Assembly (NCBI GenBank): GCA_964534415.1
Contig: CAZHOL010000002.1
Location: 1 to 49,072, forward strand
Reading direction: 5' to 3'
Length of the DNA: 49,072 nucleotides
Source of the DNA: CAYLNC01 sp964534415
Lineage (GTDB): Bacteria > Patescibacteriota > Minisyncoccia > Phycocordibacterales > JAACPR01
The position numbers and the translations under genes were made by a program. The notes under the pieces were generated by a model that made no database searches, was not told the DNA's origin, and was given only the letters and a program-made list of their open reading frames with translations. Positions 25,478 to 31,979 of the stretch are shown here, piece by piece. Position 1 is the stretch's first letter, and each line of letters starts with the position of its first letter.

Positions 25478-26041
25478 CTACTTGCGCACGCGAGCCGCGG
25501 GGTTGAAGTCATTGAAGTCGTTGCCGAGCCGGGAGCACCCGTTCCACGCGTCGCCGTTCCAGTAGAGGTAACGGACGTAGAGGTAACCGTTGTCAGCGCG
25601 GTAGATCGTGCCCCAAAAGAACACAGTCTTCCCCTTCCAGGATTCCGGAATGAGGTGAGGGTTCTTCAGGAGGTCGTCCAGCATGTTGGCGTTCATCACA
25701 CCATCAAGCTTTTCAATCTCCTTACGAAGAACCTTTCCATTCAGCCACCCGTTCTTCTGTCCTTCGGCCAGCCAGAGTTCGATCTTGCTGGGGTCGAATT
25801 CGATCTGACCCATCTTGTGATGGGACTCGACCTTCCAGTTGGGCGGGCAGAACGGATCTGCGTCACCGTCGACCACGAGCTTGCGCATCGTGACCTCGGC
25901 GAGACCACGCAGCACCGGAAGAATCTTTGCGAGATTGTCTCCCTCTGCCAAAACCTTGAAGTCTTCGGCGGTTGCGCCTGCGCGACGTCCGGCGAGCTTG
26001 ATTTCATTCGCGAGACCCACATCCATCATGAGTTCATTCAT
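25478..26041 (-). CDS. DGR target protein with C-terminal variable (C-type-lectin-like) region
   Basis: 187 residues from the ATG at 26041, chosen because CAGGAG lies 7 bases before it; the frame opens at 26071. The N-terminal 140 residues are soluble, helical and unrecognised (MDVGLANEIKLAGRRAG, KIELWLAEGQKNGWLNGKV). The last 45 (GKTVFFWGTIYRADNGYLYV onwards, ending NPAARVRK) resemble the C-type-lectin-like variable folds of DGR targets. Residues 147-186 are encoded by the variable repeat; positions 149, 153, 168-171, 173 and 179 differ from the TR. No signal peptide or membrane segment is seen. The gene is visibly GC-richer than its neighbours. Confidence 0.9.
   Translation of the reverse strand: MNELMMDVGLANEIKLAGRRAGATAEDFKVLAEGDNLAKILPVLRGLAEVTMRKLVVDGDADPFCPPNWKVESHHKMGQIEFDPSKIELWLAEGQKNGWLNGKVLRKEIEKLDGVMNANMLDDLLKNPHLIPESWKGKTVFFWGTIYRADNGYLYVRYLYWNGDAWNGCSRLGNDFNDFNPAARVRK
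25485..25603 (-). repeat. DGR variable repeat (VR) in the target gene
   Basis: 119 bases at the 3' end of the target gene, ending 4 bases before the stop codon. Compared with the TR in coding sense: GAC to GCT, AAC to TAC, GGA to GGC, TGG to GGG, AGC to TGC, AAC to TCC, one AAC lost, TGG to CGG, GAC to GGC, AAC to TTC. The remainder is identical. The changes cluster in the surface-loop part WNGCSRLGN, as in a ligand-binding site. Confidence 0.93.
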
Positions 26042-26104
26042 TTTCTTCTCCTGATTTGTCACTGTGTCCAATATGGACGATGTGACGTTAAACCATGACT
26101 TTTT

Positions 26105-26156
26105 GTAGTCACAGCCAGAAAATGCCGAATTTTCAGCAGTTTTTGGCTATGACTAC
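26105..26156 (-). other. Long hairpin in the 5' leader of the DGR target mRNA
   Basis: Arms at 26105-26122 and 26140-26156 (GTAGTCA-x-AGCCA against TGGCT-x-TGACTAC, 15 of 17 paired) with an inner TGC-GAA/TTC-GCA stem form one nearly continuous 52-base hairpin between the promoter and the Shine-Dalgarno site. No T run follows, so it is not a terminator. Possible roles are mRNA stability or a protein-binding operator. Confidence 0.7.
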
Positions 26157-26197
26157 GTTTTGCAAGTAGTATTTTAAAGAACTATAACTACTTCAGT

Positions 26198-26225
26198 AGT
26201 ATATCATATTTGACAGTTATGTCAA
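26198..26225 (-). promoter_or_regulatory. Promoter of the DGR target gene with overlapping inverted repeat
   Basis: TTGACA (26225-26220), 16-base spacer, TATACT (26203-26198). TTGACA-TAAC-TGTCAA at 26225-26210 is a perfect inverted repeat covering the -35 box and may be an operator. The start point would be near 26191, giving a leader of about 150 bases. The sequence strongly resembles the promoter at 42340-42368. Confidence 0.88.
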
Positions 26226-26245
26226 GCACTTGAAAAACCTCGTAT

Positions 26246-27670
26246 TTAGGCGATATTCTCCCCCTCACTTCCCCTCTCATACTTCTTCAACTCCACCTTT
26301 TTAGCTTGTTCCATAATTTTAGAAATCAACTCCCACTGAATCGCGACCTCCTTCGTGCTCGCGAACAATGTCTGGTCGCCAGAGATGCAGTCGAAGAGAA
26401 CTTTCTCATAGGCGTCGGTTAGTGGCGAAGCGGAATCATAATTGAATGACAAAGTTTTTTCTTCTAATCCGAATGCCAGGCCCGGTTTCTTTTTCCAGAA
26501 AGTCACCGAGATATTTTCCTCCGGCTGAACATTGATTGTGATGGTGTTTCCGTAGTGGCAGATGTCGTCGACTGGGCAAACCGCGCTCTCTTTCTCGCGG
26601 AAAATTATTTTTATCTGCACCAAATTTTTTGATAAAGCTTTGCCGGACGAAACAACGAAAGGCACCCCTCGCCATCGTCTGTTTTTCACACCGAGTTTCA
26701 GTTGAAAATATGTTTCGGTTTTTGAATCGGGCGCGACGCCGATTTCGTTTTGATATCCTGCATATTGCGCGACATGCAAAAATTCCTCGGGCTTGCGAGA
26801 GAACGGCGCAACATCCTTCAAAACTTTTTCGCGAGCAGTGCGGATTTTAGCGGAAGTAATTCCCCCCGGATCCTCCATTGCCACGAGCGCAAGCATTTGC
26901 AAAATGTGATTTTGTCCAACATCGCGAATTGCACCAATTGGATCATAGAAGGCACCGCGCGTTGAGACATCGTTTTTCTCGAACAATTTAATTTCAACTC
27001 TCTCTATCAAATCGCGATTCCAGATTGGTCCGAAAATCGGGTTGGCGAATCTAAATGAAATGATGTTTTGTAAAGCTTCCTTCGCGAGATAGTGATCAAT
27101 TCTGAAAATCTGATCTTCGTCGAATAATTTGCCGAGCATTTTGTCGAGACGAATTGCTCCAGCCGGGTCGCTTCCGAAAGGCTTCTCAACCAAGACACGA
27201 GTCCATGTTCCATCTCCGGATTTTGTGCAAGGTTTAACCATGTTGGCTTTGTCGATGTTTATGAAAACCGGCTCGTATAAATGTGGTGGGACGGCGAGAT
27301 AGAATAATTTGTTGGAGCAAACGCCGGCATCAGTGTCGAGTTTCAAAATATATTCATGCAATCTTGTATAGCTCTCTGCTGTGTTTATGTCGCCCTGGAC
27401 GTAGTGGAAATTCTTCAAGAATTTTTCGAGCGTCGCTGGGTTGATTTCTGGTCGCTTTGCGAGCATTGCCTGTGCAGCGAATTTTCGATACTCCTCGTTG
27501 GAGAGATTTTTGCGAGAAAAACCAATGACAGTCGGTGATTCTTGGATGAGATTTTTGTTTTGTAAATCTAAGAGAGCAAGAAAAATCTTGTTTTGCGCGA
27601 GGTCGCCTGTTCCGCCGAAAATTACTAGAGAGATTGGTTTGGGCGAATTTAAAGTATTTTCTGATTTCAT
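26246..27670 (-). CDS. zwf: Glucose-6-phosphate 1-dehydrogenase
   Basis: 474 residues from MKSENT at 27670 (a frame opens at 27688). The NADP fold begins LVIFGGTGDLAQNKIF, the catalytic block is RIDHYLAKEALQNIISFRFAN with the His-Tyr-Leu-x-Lys signature, and VLVEKPFGSD and GAIRDVGQNHILQ are also present. It oxidises glucose-6-P to 6-phosphogluconolactone, making NADPH, and feeds Gnd and then phosphoketolase. No 6-phosphogluconolactonase gene is in the window. A TGCTACAAT box (27684-27679) ends 8 bases before the ATG, so the message has little or no leader. It is separated from gnd by the DGR. Confidence 0.96.
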   Translation of the reverse strand: MKSENTLNSPKPISLVIFGGTGDLAQNKIFLALLDLQNKNLIQESPTVIGFSRKNLSNEEYRKFAAQAMLAKRPEINPATLEKFLKNFHYVQGDINTAESYTRLHEYILKLDTDAGVCSNKLFYLAVPPHLYEPVFINIDKANMVKPCTKSGDGTWTRVLVEKPFGSDPAGAIRLDKMLGKLFDEDQIFRIDHYLAKEALQNIISFRFANPIFGPIWNRDLIERVEIKLFEKNDVSTRGAFYDPIGAIRDVGQNHILQMLALVAMEDPGGITSAKIRTAREKVLKDVAPFSRKPEEFLHVAQYAGYQNEIGVAPDSKTETYFQLKLGVKNRRWRGVPFVVSSGKALSKNLVQIKIIFREKESAVCPVDDICHYGNTITINVQPEENISVTFWKKKPGLAFGLEEKTLSFNYDSASPLTDAYEKVLFDCISGDQTLFASTKEVAIQWELISKIMEQAKKVELKKYERGSEGENIA

Positions 27671-27721
27671 ATTGAAATATTGTAGCATGTTCGAGTGTTG
27701 AAAATTGAAGTTTTTCTGTGC

Positions 27722-27749
27722 TTGACATATTATATAGGTATGCTATAAT
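27722..27749 (+). promoter_or_regulatory. Strong promoter of a 60-residue membrane protein gene
   Basis: TTGACA (27722-27727), 16-base spacer, TGC-extended TATAAT (27744-27749). The upstream part TTTTTC-N3-GCTTGACA matches the promoters of the DGR target and of the gene at 41645. Leader of about 47 bases. Confidence 0.88.
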
Positions 27750-27802
27750 ATGTAAGTTGATGAAGATGGACTTCGTCACAACCTCTTGAAAGGAGGCTAT
27801 AA

Positions 27803-27985
27803 ATGACAAAGAACATTACGTTTGGTTCGTTTCTTGGTGGGATTGCATTAGGAGGCGCTGTGTTTGCAAACCCAAAGGACTTCCCGATCAGAATAGTGTT
27901 TCTCGCGTCCGCAATGTACTTTTTTGCAAGTGTATCCATCCTCATGGTGGATTACGCCATCGCCAAGCTCAAGGAGAAGAAATGA
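27803..27985 (+). CDS. Small two-helix membrane protein of unknown function
   Basis: 60 residues: a first hydrophobic segment (FGSFLGGIALGGAVFA), a short turn NPKDFPIR, a second segment (IVFLASAMYFFASVSILMV) and a basic end AKLKEKK. No family is recognised. It has a complete expression unit: consensus promoter, AAAGGAGG Shine-Dalgarno site 6 bases before the ATG (one of the strongest in the window) and an intrinsic terminator after the TGA stop. This suggests an abundant protein. It is divergent from zwf. Confidence 0.85.
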   Translation: MTKNITFGSFLGGIALGGAVFANPKDFPIRIVFLASAMYFFASVSILMVDYAIAKLKEKK

Positions 27986-28007
27986 GCCGCAATGGTCGTC
28001 GCAGCAC

Positions 28008-28036
28008 AGCCCTGGGATTCGTCCCGGGGCTTTTTT
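28008..28036 (+). terminator. Intrinsic terminator of the 60-residue membrane protein gene
   Basis: AGCCCTGGGA, loop TTCG, TCCCGGGGCT, then TTTTT: a 10-bp stem with one T-G pair, 22 bases after the stop. Confidence 0.93.
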
Positions 28037-28057
28037 ATTTCCAAAAACTTCAAGCCT

Positions 28058-28801
28058 CTACCTCTCCTCCCCCTCCCTCATCGCACAATACGCACAATGT
28101 TCACATCCAGCACTCTTTGCAGGAATTTTGCCAGAATCCAGCACTTCTTTGATTTTAAAAATTGTTGGCTCCACCCATTCTGGCTTGCCGACATATTCAT
28201 GCAAAGTCATTTCGAAGTCCAATCTCGCTTCGAATTTGTCGCGGTTCACAAGAGCGTTTGCATAAACGAAATATCCGGTCTCGGAAACTTCAAAACCCTT
28301 TTGACGCAAGAGCCACTGATAGATTTCCATTTGTCGTTTGTAGCCATCCTTCCACGCGTCGTCGAAAGTAATTTCCTCCTCCTTGCTGGTGGCTTTGTAG
28401 TCGACGATGATTAGCTCGCCCTTTTCATTGACCCACAAATCATCCACTGCACCGGAAATTGTCATGCCGGTCGGTTCGTGCACGAATTGAACTCCAACGA
28501 AATTTTCGCGCCACTGATCTAATTCGGGATGAGAAAATGGAATGGCCTGAATTTTATGTTGCGACATTATAGGATGTGGAGTTTTGCTTTTTCTATAGAT
28601 ATCGAATTCTTTCTTCAGTAGTGTATCAACCGCGTTATTAATATTGAAAGGCGGCATCGAGGGACGTCGCACACCCAATTTATTGTCCAAATAAAAACAG
28701 CGTGGACATTCCATGAAGAGGGCGATTTTTGATCGACTCAATTTCCAATTCGGCCCGCCGTAGTTCCAGCTTGAAATGCGTTTTTTGTATTCTTTTTCCA
28801 T
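28058..28801 (-). CDS. PD-(D/E)XK nuclease, RecB/Cas4-like with cysteine cluster
   Basis: 247 residues. An early Cys pair (FMECPRCFYLDNKLG) and a C-terminal Cys pair (GCEHCAYC) are arranged as in iron-sulfur-containing AddB/Cas4-type exonucleases. The nuclease core reads SGAVDDLWV, then LIIVDYKATS (Asp and Lys of the motif), then a YKRQMEIYQWLL helix with the conserved Gln and Tyr. Such proteins cut or trim DNA ends in repair. No Cas genes or CRISPR array are near, so a CRISPR role is unlikely. A TGTTAGAAT box ends 9 bases before the ATG. Confidence 0.87.
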   Translation of the reverse strand: MEKEYKKRISSWNYGGPNWKLSRSKIALFMECPRCFYLDNKLGVRRPSMPPFNINNAVDTLLKKEFDIYRKSKTPHPIMSQHKIQAIPFSHPELDQWRENFVGVQFVHEPTGMTISGAVDDLWVNEKGELIIVDYKATSKEEEITFDDAWKDGYKRQMEIYQWLLRQKGFEVSETGYFVYANALVNRDKFEARLDFEMTLHEYVGKPEWVEPTIFKIKEVLDSGKIPAKSAGCEHCAYCAMREGEER

Positions 28802-28846
28802 TATGAAGATATTCTAACACGGGCCAAAACTTAGAGCCAACGCCAA

Positions 28847-29104
28847 TTATTTGTAAAGTTTACTGTGTGATCCAATATCAATAAATCTAGTTATACCATC
28901 CTCCAAAACGTAGATTGCTCTGATATCCCCCGTAACATTTATGCTTCTATATTTAGCCCATTTTCCGTGCAATCTGTGATTGTTCAAAGCAGGGCTCATT
29001 GGGTCTTGGGTGAAGACTTCGAATTGTTTTATCGCTCGAGATTTAACCGGTTTTGAAAGTTTCGAAAAATTTTTATTGAATCTCTTTGAAGTGACATATC
29101 GCAT
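28847..29104 (-). CDS. RelE/ParE-superfamily toxin
   Basis: 85 residues, normal for the YafQ/RelE group. Visible: YVTSKRFNKNFSKLSK at the N terminus, a central LHGKWAKYRSINVTGDIRAIYVL block, and the end FIDIGSHSKLYK. YafQ/RelE toxins cut mRNA on the ribosome, with Arg, Lys and His in these blocks acting as catalytic or binding residues. It follows the antitoxin gene by 3 bases, so it is translated from the same message. Confidence 0.92.
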   Translation of the reverse strand: MRYVTSKRFNKNFSKLSKPVKSRAIKQFEVFTQDPMSPALNNHRLHGKWAKYRSINVTGDIRAIYVLEDGITRFIDIGSHSKLYK

Positions 29105-29107
29105 ATT

Positions 29108-29386
29108 CTAAAGAGATTTTAAGTGAGTGATGATTTTCTTCTCGTCGAATGGGCCTGAAACATCTCCGCGTAAATATTCTTTTTCGGCCTCTGCAATTAC
29201 CTCCTGCAAATATTCTGACGGCATGAATTCATTAGAAGAAAGCACGATTTCCCTCTCGCGAATAAATTGTTTTAGGAAAGCATTAATCGCGGTCCCGAGC
29301 GGTAGACCGAGTTCTTTGGAAACGCGTTGCGCGTCTGCCTTGATTTTTTTGTCTAATTTAATGTTTAAAATAGTTTTTGTGTTCAT
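29108..29386 (-). CDS. RelB/DinJ-family antitoxin
   Basis: 92 residues from MNTKTILNIKL at 29386 (a frame opens at 29404 but overlaps the operator). The N-terminal ribbon-helix-helix part (ILNIKLDKKIKADAQRVSKE, GLPLGTAINAFLKQF) binds DNA and dimerises; the C-terminal part should wrap and block the toxin encoded next. The ATG lies 7 bases after the -10 box, so the mRNA is expected to be leaderless. The operator inverted repeat overlaps the promoter, consistent with autoregulation. Confidence 0.92.
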   Translation of the reverse strand: MNTKTILNIKLDKKIKADAQRVSKELGLPLGTAINAFLKQFIREREIVLSSNEFMPSEYLQEVIAEAEKEYLRGDVSGPFDEKKIITHLKSL

Positions 29387-29421
29387 ATACCAAAGTATAT
29401 ACAATGGTATAATAGTGTCAA
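29386..29421 (-). promoter_or_regulatory. Promoter/operator of the toxin-antitoxin operon
   Basis: TTGACA (29421-29416), 16-base spacer, TATACT (29399-29394). The inverted repeat TATACCA (29386-29392) and TGGTATA (29405-29411) spans the -10 box and start point, the expected site for the antitoxin's ribbon-helix-helix. Confidence 0.85.
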
Positions 29422-29763
29422 TTACAAATACTTCACAAATCGGTTCTCTGAATTAACGAAGATCTGTCGCGCCTCGACAGGTTGATCTGCTGTCTCAAAA
29501 CTTATGATGATTATTTCTTCACCCTTTTTAATCAGATGCGCCGCTGCACCATTCATACAAATCACACCACTTCCACGTGGCCCCTCGATGACGTAAGTCT
29601 CAAGTCGCGCACCACTAGTATTACTAACAACCATCACTTTTTCGTGAACTTCCAAACCGACCATATCCATCAAATCGCGATCGATTGTAATACTGCCCAC
29701 ATAATTCAAATTTGCCTCAGTCACAGTTGCCTTGTGAATTTTTGCTGAAAGATATGTTTTCAT
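29422..29763 (-). CDS. panD: Aspartate 1-decarboxylase proenzyme
   Basis: 113 residues. The self-processing Gly-Ser bond is in NYVGSITIDRDLMD near residues 23-24; cleavage creates the pyruvoyl cofactor on Ser. YVIEGPRGSGVICMNGAAAHL is the second conserved block. It makes beta-alanine from L-aspartate, a precursor of pantothenate and coenzyme A. No other pantothenate gene is in the window. It starts 3 bases after the murD stop and is probably co-transcribed with it. Confidence 0.96.
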   Translation of the reverse strand: MKTYLSAKIHKATVTEANLNYVGSITIDRDLMDMVGLEVHEKVMVVSNTSGARLETYVIEGPRGSGVICMNGAAAHLIKKGEEIIIISFETADQPVEARQIFVNSENRFVKYL

Positions 29764-29766
29764 ATT

Positions 29767-31104
29767 TTATGAAAGTTTGTTAACCTCATTTTTAAAGGCC
29801 CTACCAACCACCTCGAAATTTTCCATGTGAAGCACGTGCCCGCCACCAGGAGAAAGCAAAACGGTGTCGCCAGATGTCGCCCGCCCTCTCGCCAACTTAA
29901 CAGCATCACCCAAACTATCAGCCAAAACAGTTTCGATATTGTTTTTCTCAGCAACGGCTTGAACTTTCTCAACGGTCGAATCATAACCGGTAGTGATCAC
30001 GACAAACTTTACGCTTTTGTTGAAATAATCTGATAAAGGCATGAAGCTTCCTCCCTTGTCAGAACCACCGGCAATTAAAATGATATTTTTGTCAGCTCCA
30101 TGTGCCTCCAAAGCCACACGCATAGAATCTACACTAGTCGATTTGGAATCATTAATGTATTTGACCCCATCTAATTCTCGAACAAATTCAAGTCTGTGTT
30201 CTAGTCCAGAATATTCTCTGATTGAATCGATGACTTTATCATCTATCGAAATATTCAATTTCTTTAGAACTTCAATTACGATAGCGATGTTATACAAATT
30301 ATGCTCACCCTTCAAATTTCGAGTCTCGGGATCGGCCAACGATTCGGCTTCGGCTGATAAATTTGAAAGTGAAATCGCGGTAACCTGTTTTTTATTTACC
30401 TTTGGCAAAATATATTTCTGTGTTCCAGGATCATCGGCCACCAAAATCAAATCCGTTTTGTTGGGATTCGCAATCCGCATTTTTGCCTCGGCATACAATT
30501 CCATTTTGCCGTCATATCTATCCAAATGATTTTCGGTGAGATTCATAATGACTGCGATGTCGGCGTAATTGTCTGGCTGGAAAAGCTCTAGCTGATAGCT
30601 CGAGAGTTCAAAAATTGCGATAGCTCCGGGCGAATGTTTTTCGAGCAATTCTGGAAGTGGCGAATTACCGATATTACCCACCAAAATATTTTCCCTGCCA
30701 ATTTTATTCAGCACATAATGAAGCAAAGAAACCGTGGTACTCTTGCCATTTGACCCTGTAATGCCCACAGTAGGCCCAATTTGATGCCAGAAATTGATGA
30801 AGTATGAGACATCGTTATACACAGGGATTTTGTTTTCAATTGCATCACGAATGATTGGAGCCGTCAGAGGACATCCTGGGCTCGCCATTACCAAATCAAA
30901 CATTTTTATGTCTTCTGCCTCATTTGTTTCGAAGTGAAAAATAATGCCATTTTTCTTGTGACTGGCGATAAGCGCAGCATCAAATTTGCTTTCTGGCTGA
31001 TTGTCAAAAACATGGATATTTTTTGCGCCTATTTTAGAGAAATATTCGGCAGCAGATTTCCCCGTCACTCCAAACCCCACGATTGCAATACTGTCTGTTT
31101 TCAT
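29767..31104 (-). CDS. murD: UDP-N-acetylmuramoyl-L-alanine--D-glutamate ligase
   Basis: 445 residues from MKTDSIAIVGFGVTGKS at 31104; the frame opens at 31122, but a TATAAT (31119-31114) lies in that extension. Mur ligase features: N-terminal Rossmann-like domain, ATP loop ITGSNGKSTTVSLLHY, NLTENHLDRYDG, and the C-terminal block YINDSKSTSVDSMRVALEA typical of MurD, with LIAGGSDKGGSF. It adds D-Glu to UDP-MurNAc-L-Ala in the cytoplasmic stage of peptidoglycan synthesis. The -10 box ends 9 bases before the ATG. Confidence 0.95.
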   Translation of the reverse strand: MKTDSIAIVGFGVTGKSAAEYFSKIGAKNIHVFDNQPESKFDAALIASHKKNGIIFHFETNEAEDIKMFDLVMASPGCPLTAPIIRDAIENKIPVYNDVSYFINFWHQIGPTVGITGSNGKSTTVSLLHYVLNKIGRENILVGNIGNSPLPELLEKHSPGAIAIFELSSYQLELFQPDNYADIAVIMNLTENHLDRYDGKMELYAEAKMRIANPNKTDLILVADDPGTQKYILPKVNKKQVTAISLSNLSAEAESLADPETRNLKGEHNLYNIAIVIEVLKKLNISIDDKVIDSIREYSGLEHRLEFVRELDGVKYINDSKSTSVDSMRVALEAHGADKNIILIAGGSDKGGSFMPLSDYFNKSVKFVVITTGYDSTVEKVQAVAEKNNIETVLADSLGDAVKLARGRATSGDTVLLSPGGGHVLHMENFEVVGRAFKNEVNKLS

Positions 31105-31114
31105 ATTCCAATTA

Positions 31115-31876
31115 TTATACATTATCTAAATAAATTTTATTTCTCTTCAGCTTCATCAAACATGCCGGCACATCCAATTTTTCACCTAGCTCATCTGCGA
31201 GTCCGCGAATATATGTCCCTGAAGAAACGGTAAAGGAAACTCTCGCCACGGGAAAAAAGAAATTGTGTTTCTGTGCTAACATTTCGGCCCACTTTTCCAT
31301 AATCTGATCCTGGCGAAAATCACCAATTACTGCCGTAACATTTTCTTCGATATACTCCCACAATTCGAGAGCGGAAATGAAATCGACCGAAAGAACCTCG
31401 AATTTGCGCACAGCGATTTTTCTGCTCGGAATTTTAATCTCTGAGATTTTACCTGCGCGCATCCATTCAAACAGTGGGGTTCCACCAACCGTTTTAGATG
31501 AATATGGAGGATATTTTTGAGTTTTCTTTTTCAAAAAACCGCGCAAAATTGAATTGATTTTTGTCTTGTGCTTTACAAAGAAACTATCGACCAAAACATC
31601 TTGCCCACAGAAATCTGTAACAAGGCCAAGCAAATCGTATGTGTCAGTTTTGAATCCAAATAGAATATCGGCCTCGTATTGTTTGTCCAAATTAAGATAT
31701 TTTTTTCTGTTCGCATTCTCCTCTTTGCCGACCAGAATGATCATCTCGCCCTCAGCCATTGGATCCAATCTGCCCGCATATGACAAAATTTCCTGTGCCA
31801 ATTCAGGATTATCTCGCCTAACTTGTTCTAATAATTGAAATGGGGTTTGCCCAACTTTTTTCCAAATTTTTATCAC
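31115..31876 (-). CDS. truB: tRNA pseudouridine-55 synthase
   Basis: 253 residues from a GTG at 31876. The catalytic Asp is in AGRLDPMAEGEMIIL, preceded by GQTPFQLLEQVR. RGFLKKKTQKYPPYSSKTVGG-type residues (KYPPYSSKTVGG) and SSGTYIRGLADELG are the other TruB blocks. It makes pseudouridine 55 in the T loop of tRNAs. Two unusual points: the protein starts with WKKVGQTP where most have DKPxGxTS, and the C-terminal PUA domain is short or missing. Its end overlaps the longer murD frame but not the preferred murD start. Confidence 0.93.
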   Translation of the reverse strand: MIKIWKKVGQTPFQLLEQVRRDNPELAQEILSYAGRLDPMAEGEMIILVGKEENANRKKYLNLDKQYEADILFGFKTDTYDLLGLVTDFCGQDVLVDSFFVKHKTKINSILRGFLKKKTQKYPPYSSKTVGGTPLFEWMRAGKISEIKIPSRKIAVRKFEVLSVDFISALELWEYIEENVTAVIGDFRQDQIMEKWAEMLAQKHNFFFPVARVSFTVSSGTYIRGLADELGEKLDVPACLMKLKRNKIYLDNV

Positions 31877-31979
31877 CGTCCTATTAAACTACTTCATTTA
31901 TAAAAGTAAAGCAAAAACTTTAGAATTTCTTTAGAACTTCTTTATGGGAATTTTAGGTCGCATCAGTATAATGTCCGAC

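Noticed and set aside
27983..27985. Possible recoding of TGA as an amino acid, as in some CPR lineages
   Set aside because: TGA ends several genes directly before terminators or at start/stop overlaps (27985, 33347, 47507), and genes do not contain internal TGA codons.
28058..28801. Cas4-like nuclease as a sign of a CRISPR system
   Set aside because: No repeat-spacer array or other cas genes are present; general RecB/AddB-like repair nuclease is the safer reading.
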